64,000 bases of DNA, taken from the NCBI GenBank assembly GCA_958510875.1, contig OY294068.1:197742315-197806314 (forward strand). Reading direction: 5' to 3'. Position 1 is the stretch's first letter, and each line of letters starts with the position of its first letter. The position numbers were made by a program, and so were the translations under genes. The notes under the pieces were generated by a model. The model worked only from the letters and a program-made list of their open reading frames with translations, was not told the DNA's origin and did no database searches. The stretch comes from Endomychus coccineus (Eukaryota; Arthropoda; Insecta; Coleoptera; Endomychidae). Positions 10,228-22,200 of the stretch are shown piece after piece.

Positions 10228-13200
10228 CTGCAAATAATTCGAAATAGTTAAATTACCTCAGACTTGTTTTTAAATATAGAGTAAGAGTATAGTAAGAGTA
10301 GAGTTAGAGTAGAGTAAGAGTAGAGTAAGAGTAGAGTAAGAGTAGAGTAAGAGTAGAGTAAGAGTAGAGTAAGAGTAGAGTAAGAGTAGAGTAAGAGTAG
10401 AGTAAGAGTAGAGTAAGAGTAGAGTAAGAGTAGAGTAAGAGTAGAGTAAGAGTAGAGTAAGAGTAGAGTAAGAGTAGAGTAAGAGTAGAGTAAGAGTAGA
10501 GTAAGAGTAGAGTAAGAGTAGAGTAAGAGTAGAGTAAGAGTAGAGTAAGAGTAGAGTAAGAGTAGAGTAAGAGTAGAGTAAGAGTAGAGTAAGAGTAGAG
10601 TAAGAGTAGAGTAAGAGTAGAGTTAGAGTAGAGTTAGAGTAGAGTAAGAGTAGAGTAAGAGTAGAGTAAGAGTAGAGTAAGAGTAGAGTAAGAGTAGAGT
10701 AAGAGTAGAGTAAGAGTAGAGTAAGAGTAGAGTAAGAGTAGAGTAAGAGTAGAGTAAGAGTAGAGTAAGAGTAGAGTAAGAGTAGAGTAAGAGTAGAGTA
10801 AGAGTAGAGTAAGAGTAGAGTAAGAGTAGAGTAAGAGTAGAGTAAGAGTAGAGTAAGAGTAGAGTAAGAGTAGAGTAAGAGTAGAGTAAGAGTAGAGTAA
10901 GAGTAGAGTAAGAGTAGAGTAAGAGTAGAGTAAGAGTAGAGTAAGAGTAGAGTAAGAGTAGAGTAAGAGTAGAGTAAGAGTAGAGTAAGAGTAGAGTAAG
11001 AGTAGAGTAAGAGTAGAGTAAGAGTAGAGTAAGAGTAGAGTAAGAGTAGAGTAAGAGTAGAGTAAGAGTAGAGTAAGAGTAGAGTAAGAGTAGAGTAAGA
11101 GTAGAGTAAGAGTAGAGTAAGAGTAGAGTAAGAGTAGAGTAAGAGTAGAGTAAGAGTAGAGTAAGAGTAGAGTAAGAGTAGAGTAAGAGTAGAGTTAGAG
11201 TAGAGTAAGAGTAGAGTAAGAGTAGAGTAAGAGTAGAGTAAGAGTAGAGTAAGAGTAGAGTAAGAGTAGAGTAAGAGTAGAGTAAGAGTAGAGTAAGAGT
11301 AGAGTAAGAGTAGAGTAAGAGTAGAGTAAGAGCAGTGGCGGAACTACAATGCGCGGGACCCCGCAACGCGGGGGAGCCCAGAGCTATAGGGGCCCAAATG
11401 CATCATGAAAAGATTGAAACATTCTCGAAACTGATAACCGACTTTACCAGCAAGCGCAAAAAAAAAAAACAATTCTAATACAAAACATTTTGAAACCCTT
11501 AGCAAGTATTGCAACCTCCCACATCTGTTTGTCATTACTTTGTTTTGACGCACTAACTCGACTGCCTGAAAACAAAGAAAAAGGCCCCTCTCTGACACTC
11601 TTCAGAGCACTTGTCGAAAATTGTTTGGGTAGGTTGATCAGTGACAGTGTTACGTCGCTAATTAACGCCACTATATATTATTTCATATTATTTAATTATG
11701 TATGTACTTCCCAATTTTACAACCGTCTCGTCACCGTCTCGTCCCCTCCGGTAGGTACGTTCATTTGTTTCAGTATTCCCTGTTCTTGCGGTAAAGTCTA
11801 CATTGGTGAAACAGGTCGTACAGTAGCTACTCGTGTGAAAGAGCATGAGCGCTGTACAAGACTTCGTGACACCAGTAGATCTGCACTTGCGGAACACAAG
11901 TTTAACACAAATCATCAAATCCTTTTGAAGATACTAAAATCCTAGTCCGAGCCCCAAACTTCTATCAGCGAAAAATCCTTGAAGCTATAGAAATCCTAAA
12001 ACATCCGAATAATTTGAACCGTGACTCAGGATATTGCCTTCCCAACATTTGGAAACCCATCCTCGAAAATTCCACTTCGCACATGATCGCACAACAGCAG
12101 GGTCAGGTGCCGGAACGAAGTTAACCACCGGAATAAAGGCAGTGAACTGTGTAGCGTGAAGGATTTTTGTTATTTTTTAATAAAAATATCAATAAAAATT
12201 TGTGTTTCTTTTGTAGTAGGGGCCCGAATAATATTTTGCGGGGGGGGCCAAAAAATTGAAGTTCCGCCACTGAGTAAGAGTAGACTAAGAGTAGAGTAAG
12301 AGTAGAATAAGAAAAGTCTAAGAGTGATCTTTATACCAAAGATATCGAAATACTAACCTAACGAATAAGTTTGAAACTGTAAATTGGTATATTGACCTCC
12401 AGGAATCTCATTGTTGTATACGTCAGCGTTACCCGATTTCATCGTGGTCGTACACTCGAATGGACCGTACAACGTACGGGTTTGTTCCCAATAAGCAGAA
12501 TATTCGGATATCTTGTCAAGTTTTAGTTGCGTATCTAGTACAGTCCCTTGCAAACTGGCCACAATTGCTCCCATACTGGGTTGACTGGTCAGGCCGGACA
12601 TAGAATCGACAGCAACGTCCACGACATCTGCACCGGCTTCAGCACAGGTTAACATGGAAGCCACACCGGCTCCGCTTGTATCGTGGGTGTGAACGTGAAT
12701 GGGCAGATTTGGGTATTTCTCGCGCAGGGCGCCGATTAGAATTCTGAAAATATTTTTTTTCATATAAGTACCTATCTTTATAGGCAACGGAATCTGAACT
12801 GTACCTAGCAGCTGAAGGTTTGAGTAATCCGGCCATATCTTTGATTGCCAATACGTGCGTCCCTGCTTTCACTAATTCATCGGCGATCTTCATGTAGTAT
12901 TTGAGGTCATATTTAGTTTTGGTGGGATCGCTAACGTCTCCCGTATAAGAAATTGCAGCTTCAACGATACCGCCAGCTTTGCCTGCGGCCTCCATTCCCA
13001 CTATCATGTTTGGTAAGTAATTCAACGAATCGAACACTCTGAAAATATCCATTCCGGTTTGGACCTACAAATGTCTTGATCTTAGTTAATTCCAATAGAA
13101 AGCTATGTATCAGCATTAATACATATTTCGCTATTGGGTGTAGATATTAGTATTGTGACTAGGTTCCAACCTTCACTGAGCTAATCTAATTTGGTACCAC

Positions 13201-16200
13201 TTTGGAGGAATTGTCAATTTTTAAATGTGAAAATAATATTTTTTTTGCTAGGCGATTCATTTAAACTTTATTCATTTTAATAATTAAAGGAGTGAGTGCA
13301 TAAAATGTGACAAAAAGTTGTTTTTGAGTTATTTGACCTCAAAGTTTCTTAATAGAACTTTTAGGTATACCATTATTTTATTATTACTATTTTTTAAAGC
13401 TTATATAATTTATAAGTAGGTTGAAAAATAATCTCAAAAACAACCATAAAAAAGTTTAAGCTAATTTATTATTTTTTTTGAAATTATAGATGGTGATATG
13501 TTCATATACTTCCTTATCAAAGCAAATATATAAGTTTGTAACATACATATATCCAGGATAATTCTTGTATTTCTATACTTCTTTAGCAACAGAATAGCCT
13601 AATTTAGAGTGTTTTAAAGGAGGATGGAAACTCACCGCAAGTTCGCAAAACTTGAAGACGACGTTATCCGGATAGTTCGTATATCCCAAAGCATTCGCTC
13701 CTCTAAGTAACATCTGGAACGGAATGTTGGGAATCAATTTTCTCATATCCTCTAACCGATCCCAAGGACACTCGTGTAAAAATCTCAAAGCCACATCGAA
13801 CGTGGCACCGCCCCAATTCTCTATCGAGTAAAGCTGGTTAAAATTGTACGTCAGGAACGGAGAAATCTGCAATAAATCGTACGATCGCACTCTGGTGGCC
13901 AAAAGAGACTGATGCGCGTCTCGAAACGTCGTGTCCATCAACAGTAAACCTTTGTTACCACGTACGGCTTTGGCGAATGCTTCCGGACCTTGTTCTTTGT
14001 AAATATGTCGAAAACCTTTGGGTATTTTGCCCCGAACATCTGTGAAAATTATATTGTTTAAAAAGAAATTGTTGGCTAACCAACAATGGAATGACTGAGT
14101 TTTTTCAAATTTTAATTAGTAATTAATTTGTATTTGAAGATGTTATTTATTAAAAATTGATCATGATTCTTGACCCAGGTGTTAAAGATCACTAATCTTT
14201 AGGTTAATATTATATAATTTCATGAGTGTCATTTCGTATCGATCAGCATTATTCATGTATATTTATTTGTTACATTTTGCATTTGAAACTCTGATTTGTC
14301 GTAATAACAACCCTAGTACCTGTTTATTTAATAATCTTATTAATCTGTTCAGTAATGTCCATTGAATATAGAACTGCCAAAGGTTCTAAAGGAATATTGA
14401 CAATATCTGATTTGCATAATTAGGAAGACTACAAATTGTATATACTAGGTATTTTCAACATCTGTCTTTGATTACTATTGTTTATGATCACGAACATTCC
14501 CTAGAAACAAGTACCCTGAAGGTAGAAGATAGGTCTAGTTAGTTGAAGATCAGAGGACCTAATTTCAATTCACTTTCAACCTTACAACTGAAAGAAAATC
14601 ATTTCTATTAACATTCAAAACATCATCAAAACTATAAACCAAACTTGTATATATTGTAAATATAGTACAATTTTCTTTAAATCGAGTTTGAATCTATTTC
14701 ACCGTATATTTCCGAACATCATCACATCACAAGAAGTGTATAAGCTGATAAGCAGATTCACAATCTGCAGTGTATTATTAATTGAAAACACCAGGTATGA
14801 ATTAGGGGGCACGTCAGTGCCCCTGCCAAGTCGAGCGCGAAGCAAACACTGCCATACCATCCTTTACTGGAACCATTTCGCCGCATTTTCAGGCACCTAT
14901 TTGAGACCCTCTGGATAAGACCAGAACGCAGAAATTTGTCATCCAGTAAGCTATAAAATCACATACTTAAAATAAAAAATTTCAAATCTGTAGGTCATTT
15001 AGTTCCGAAGTTAAGCGAAAGCAAAGTTTCGCATTTATGACACTCACTCATGATCATCATAATAGAACTAGTACTTCCCATAAACTCAGAGAGCTGAAAT
15101 TTGGTACAGAGTTAGGGTTTAATGGCCACATAAAGGGAAAACTATACAAACTAGGATAATCGAAGATCTGGAGTACCTGGTGACCATTATTTGAAAACAC
15201 AAGAGCCCATTTGTGTCCTTAATAATATCTATGATATGAAATGGTCTGCCACGGACATAATATGTGACCACGGTCGTATATGTGTCTATCAATGTATCAA
15301 TGTCGATAATATTAAAAGACGACGATGAACTTAGTGGCTACCAAGTAGTTGGTATGCCCAAAGACGGGTCTTGTCTCTTCCATTCAATATCTTTCTTGGT
15401 GTATGATAGAACTGACTCAACTTGCAGTATCAGATCTGCTATAGTTGCTTACGTTGCTGAACATTGGGACGAAATGCAAGTGTACACGTGTAATGCTGAT
15501 GGTGACATATACACGAACGCGCAATCCTACACGAGCGATATGATGAAACCCACTACTTACGGCTCAATGAAATCAATCAATATGCCCACGTTTCTAGAAA
15601 AAGAAGTGAAATCCCACCAAAAACATTCTGTAAAAAACTAGCCAAGTCTCGATGGAGCTGCTTGTTTATCTCTAAAAAGTAATGAAATCTAGACAAAGTC
15701 GTGCCAAGTCTAAGGTTCCTTACTGCGATTTCTTTATTATTATAGTTAATGTTGTGTGACTTGGCCGTTGAAGGGTACACTAGGGTACAAAACCAGGTGC
15801 TCCATGACACCATTGCACCAATCTGTCGCCAGAACCGCTACCCATTGACGATGGAAAATTGCTACTTGGAAAACGTTGATTCAATAACCAGTCAATTGTA
15901 GGCTTGATAAAGCTGCGTATTTCAATAATACTTATGTGTAGGCGAGTATGAAACAAACAGTATAAAAAATTATTTCCAATACAGACGGACTTCTAATCAT
16001 TGATAGAAGTCTGTCTTGTCTGTACGTCTATTTTATGTTAGATCGGTGGTCGATTTGACGCTCCAAAAAGAAGAGAGCAGAAGTCAGCATTGTCAATTCT
16101 GAATGCATGTGTTGCACAATCAACAACAGCCTAAAATGAGACACTAGCGTCCAATTTTCAATACCAGTATGGGCTATTATCTCGCTTAACAAACATGGGT

Positions 16201-19200
16201 AGTTACAACATTACGTGTAAACAAAATTGACTTGTACCCACTAACGTGTAAATAATGTTCAACGGCCAAGTCACACAACATTAACTATAATAATAAAGAA
16301 ATCGCAGTAAGGAACCTTAGACTTGGTACGACTTTGTCTAGATTTCATTACTTTTTAGAGATAAACAAGCAGCTTCATCGAGACTTGGCTAGTTTTTTAC
16401 AGAATGTTTTTGGTGGGATTATATATACATTTTCGGGAAATAGGTCACACTAACACATATACTTATTATTTTCGTCTTTACGTACGTTTCGGTCTCACGA
16501 CCATCGTCAGAAGACGCAAACGTACGAAGTCATGTCAAATAAAATCTGTTAACGACTGAAACAAAAAAATATAGCACTCAAGTATCAACTTTCGAACCAG
16601 ATGTTGAAGATTTATGAGGTAATAGAAAAATTATTATTTGAAATATTGCTATTTGAGCATTCTACCTAAAATATACTTTTAACATTATAAAGACGGATAT
16701 AGGAATTTGCAAGGGTTCTAATTAATTAAATTAGTATAAATCTGACTTAATGACTGAATGTCTGTTCTATGATTTACAGACTTGGAGTCACGTTTTATGT
16801 GAATCATCTCCAGAATAGATCTTTTATAATAAAATCTTATACAAAATGAAAAAAAAAATAGGAAAAAATTAATTTTTTGTGAAAGACTCATGGCATTTTA
16901 ATGAATTTATAAAAAATCAATCCGTACCCGTAGATCATCTATTAATTACCTTGGACGTTGTTTCTTTATTTACAAATATACCACTAGTTTTGGTATTGAG
17001 TAGCATCAAAAAAACGTTGAGCAGAGATTAAAAACCACAAACCTCTAGATCAATCTGAATTTATAAATGCAGTACAAGTTTTGTTTAGAATGCACTTATT
17101 TTCAATACGGTGAGCAATGTTTTGGGAAAATATTCGGCACAGCAATGGAATAATTTTAACATTACCATACATTCCGGAAATTAAAATGTTAAAAAATATA
17201 TGATATAATGTTGCGCATAAACCTACTAACTGTGTTGGGAATATTTTTTAAATCTAAAACCTTTAATACCTAAAGATAAACAAACCCACACAGTATACAA
17301 AAACGTAAGTAGAGACGAAAATAATAAGTATATATGTTAGTGTGACCTATTTCCCGAAAATTTATATATAATTTATTAAGAATAAATTTAAATTAATTAT
17401 ATTAGCAGAATTACTAAAAATTTTTGAATACTTTAAATTTTTTTTATAAAAATGCAAACTTGGGCATAAAATTTGATACAAGGAAGGTTATTATTATGCA
17501 ACTATAGAACCGATGTGAACGTACTTTCAGGAATTCTGGGAACCTTGGGTTTGATTTCGGCCGGTTTCAAAGACGTGATCATAGGAGTTCGGGGGCCATT
17601 GACAAGCACTTCGGCGAGATAATTCAACAGCTTCTGCGCCCTGTTTTTCAACAGTGGAAATACGAATAACTCCGGATGTTCGTCGATGAAATACGTGTCG
17701 ATTTTACCTTGCACAAATTTGTCGTGTTTCAATACATTCAGCAGGAACGGTATGTTCGTTTTTACGCCGCGCACTCTAAACTCAATCAGGGATCTCTTCA
17801 TTTTCGCACAACACGATTTGAGGTCGTTCGAACGTGCAATTACTTTAACCAGAAGGGAATCGTAATACGGAGATATGATGGCTCCTGGGAACGCAGAAGC
17901 ACCGTCCAGCCGTATTCCCATACCCTCGCCGGTTCTGAACACTCCGATTCGTCCGACGTCGGGCTGGAAATTTTTCGCTGGATCTTCTGTTGTTACCCGA
18001 CACTGGATAGCAAAACCCTAGAAAAACATAGAAACCAAAAATAATTCCTGAATTCTGTTAGCCTTTGGCGGAGATGGTCGAATAGTGACTTCATCGTGCT
18101 ACTAGTTACACTGATGAGCTTATGAGAAAGGAGAAACAGCTGTGGGTCTGATAGATGTGTTGTCATCGTTCGACCTAGAGCTCAACTCTATCTATTGACC
18201 GTTAACACGAAAATGTGTTTGTTATCCACCGAATGCATTGTTGTGGTACCGCCACCTGGCTACTCTAACTCCAACACTATCTCCGTACTTTTTCTGTGAA
18301 TAATTCTTTCTATCTTCTGTGGGTACAACGAGGGCTACGAAGACCGCCCGTACCAAGGCTCTGGAGGTTCTGGTTTGGATCGTCTCTCTACAGCTCCATA
18401 TCAAAACATTGGCCGCGGGTTCGGCGTATTAGCTAACTGGTCTGGGCTAGTGGGTCGGTGCGTCTGTGCCTCGCAGTCAAGGGAAAATTTGGGATTGGGC
18501 AGCCAAGAACTGCGCCTGCTGTCAGGTTTCAAACACCAGATGTCCTCATAACACAGAGGACGGACTGGGAGAAGAAGGATTCTGGGTCGCTTCCGCCAGG
18601 GGGACTCATGTGGTTCACGGACGGGTCTAAGACTGGCGAGTCTAGCGGAGCCGGAGTCTACTCGTGTACACCCTGAAAGGAGATTTCAGTTCCCCTAGGT
18701 GCCCACGCAAACGTTTTGCAGGCTGAGGTCAGTGCGGACCTATGCCCAGGAAAACCTTAGATTAAACTATCGAGGTAGGCGGTAGGCGCCCACAGAGTGA
18801 CTTCTAGATTTGTCTTGAAGTACTACACCTACACATAATGGGCATTGTTTAAGACCCAGCTTGTAGTATATGTGGAGAGGTGAACGAAACTGCCTCTTAC
18901 ATCCTAGCAAAATGACCAGTATTGGCTTCTTTTAGGCTACAACACCTTGGCACCTTGTTGAGTTAACATATACCCATTTGTTTGTACCAAACCTGAGTCG
19001 TCCTACAAATCGATTGCCCTATACTAGACGTCATGGCATGTTTGCTTTACTTATTGATCAAATCACTGAAGCCTGAAGATGTGCGTGTTAACAATATATA
19101 TGCATGTGTTTACTTACGTTTGTTTTGATAGTTTCCTGAGTGATCCCCAACTCTGGTAAGGTCATACCTTCAGCGATTCTTATTTGCGATTGAACAAGAT

Positions 19201-22200
19201 CGATTCCCGTAACTTCTTCTGTAATTGTGTGCTCTACCTGCAATCTGGAGGAAGTAATATTAGATGAGATCATTAAAAAAAAACAGTTATTTAAACGGGG
19301 AATCTAGCTTAAACTTTAGCATTTGTACTCTGGGTATAAACAAAATATTGCATTAAAATGCTATAAAAACAATACCTTTTTACTTCTGTTTTTATGACAT
19401 ATTATAGAAACTTGAGGGCAGTGGCGGAACTACAATGCGCGGGACCCCGCAACGCGGGGGGGGCCAGAGCTATAGGGGGCCCCGGCGGCCCGACCCAAAT
19501 GCATCATGAAAAGAGTGAAACACTCTCGAAACTGATAACCGACTTTACCAGCAAGCGCAAAAAAAAACAAACAATTCTAATACAAAACAAAGGCCCCTGT
19601 CTGACACTCTTCAGAGCACTTGTCGAAAATTGTTTGGGTAGGTTGATCAGTGACAGTGTTACGTCGCTAATTAACGCCACTATATATTATTTTATATTAT
19701 TTAATTATGTATGTACTTCCCAATTTTACAACCGTCTCGTCCCCTCCGGTAGGTACGTTCATTTGTTTCATGTTTTCAGAACTATACAAACCCAAATATT
19801 TATTATTTATGATACCTCTCCAGATGTTATTTATGACTATTGCTTAGCGCATCGACAATTCGGGTTTTTCCATTTGAACCTTTCTTCTTACACATTCCTC
19901 AGTAATAGCATGTTTTCCACCACTTCCTTCCTGTCACCAATAAAAACCTACCAATTTGTAAACTCCACCCTCTCCTACTTTTCTATTAGATTTTAAATTT
20001 GTTAATTTTGAGATACCTATATCTTGTGAATGTGTGTGTGGGTAAGTTTGAAATTTGCATTCAACTCGAATTCGTTACGAAATATTAAATATATATTAAG
20101 TGTGAACTGTGAAAGTAGGTAAGTTATATTTTCAGCTTTATTTTTTAATTCAAATATTAAGTGCTCTCTTTATTTATTTCCTTAGTTTGTGATTTCCGTG
20201 GAATTGCTGCACTCTTTCATCTTGAAATACAGAAATATGTATTATTCGGCAAAAGACGAGGCAATTCAAATTGCAAATGGGAAATTAACCCAACTTTTTC
20301 ATGGAAGAGACAAACATTTGTGAAAAAACATTTTGATGAATTATCGAATGATCACCGTTTTGGTAATGACGATGATTTTCGAGTCAATGTATTTATTAAA
20401 GTTTTAGATGTGGTTATAAACCAAGTAGACAACAGGTTTAAAGGGATGCATGAAGTTTCAAATTTATTTGCTTTCATGGTACCTACAAAATTAGCAGAAA
20501 TGGAAGAACCTGAAATTTTAAAATCTGCTGAAGCGCTTCAATTAAAATATAAAGATGATCTACCTACAGATTTTCCAACACAATTGATAATGATAACCGC
20601 TATGCTTTGAGAGGAAATTGTTAAAACTTCGAGTATAAAAGAATTCGCGGAGTTATTACTGATAAAATATGCTACAATATCTTCAAGTCTTACACATGTA
20701 ATTACAGCATTGTTATTGTTTCTTACGATACCCGTCACCGTGGCAACGGCGGAAAGAACATTTTCAAAACTTAAGATAATAAAAAATTATTTACGCAACT
20801 CAACAGGCCAACAGCGTTTGCATAATCTCTCTATATTAGGAATCGAAGCGAAAACGGCCAAAAATATGGAAATAAAAGATGTGATTGGAGATTTTGCAAA
20901 TTTGAAATCCAGGAGGAAGGATTTTAAATTTTAAATATATTTTCTTTTGTTAAATTTTAATTGTTAATAATGCAATTTTGTTATTTTTTAATAAAAATAT
21001 CTATAAAAATTTGTATTTATTATATTAAAAATTTGTGTTTCTTTTGTAGTAGGGGCCCGAATAATATTTTGCGGGGGGGCCAAAAAATTGAAGTTCCGCC
21101 ACTGCTTGAGGGCCATCTTCAAAACGATGCATATATGACATGTTAGCTTCATCGCTGAATCAGAGTTTTTTTTATCATTTGACGTTGCTGGTCTCCTGGA
21201 GATAGTCATCAAATGATTATAGACTACTCTCCAAACAGGAGAAACAGTCACAAAACTGAGTAAAGCTTGAAGACTGATTGCCTTGAGGTGATTCCAACAT
21301 TCTAAAGCTTAATAGAAAGTTTACTTTGAAACTTTGCTCCCATAAATAATCAGGATACATAACAGACAACTTTTAACACTTGGAAAGTAATAACACATGA
21401 ACTGAGCGATTAATCATCAACTCGCAAAACTACCAATTTGAAATATACGCTCACTTTTTGAACAAAGCTAATACCAATAGGTAAAACCTATAAATAAGCA
21501 CGTGTAAAAGTGTTACGACTGAATAAAGTGCGTTGCAATATGGCTTCCTAAGTAAATATCATTTTTTATCGAGACAGATTACACTGCAAACAACTGCAAT
21601 GCTATAATTTTATCCTCACTTTTCTGGAGGGTATTGACAGAGCTCGTACTTACCTCGCGTTAACTTCTATGAAATAAAAATTGCCCTCTTTGTCACACAG
21701 ATACTCCACAGTGCCTGCATTCTCATAACCAACATGCTTGGCCAATTTCACCGACAAGTCGGTCATACGATTCCTGACGGAGGTTTCCAGATTGGGAGCT
21801 GGTGCTATTTCGACCACTTTCTGGTGTCTCCTTTGCACTGAACAATCTCTTTCGTACAGATGTACCACGTTACCCGCCTTGTCCCCTAAAACATACCAGT
21901 ACGAAGCGAATTATGTCACACATTACGGCTTCTTGATTTACCCAATAGTTGCACCTCAATGTGCCTAGGTCTCTCTATGAATTTTTCGATGAACATGGCG
22001 CCGTTACCGAAAGCACTGAGAGCTTCGGACGAGGCTCTTTCGAAATTCTCCTCGACCTCTTCCATTTTTCTAACCACCCGCATTCCTCTACCACCACCAC
22101 CGTAAGCTGCCTGTATTCCAAGAAATTGATTAGTGAGATATCAATACAACTCTTATCTATACATTTGCAAAATATGTGTCTAGGTTTTTCTTCGAAATAA

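Noticed and set aside
10623..11366. 247-residue open frame of repeated [11 protein letters not shown]
   Set aside because: It is the minisatellite read in one frame. An 11-bp unit without stops is open for its whole length; there is no start context or other evidence for translation.
13573..13635. Carboxyltransferase frame running past GCG to 13573 (copy A), and likewise 29125-29253 in copy B
   Set aside because: Both copies have GTGAGT donors at the same codon and the tails differ completely; they are read-through into introns.
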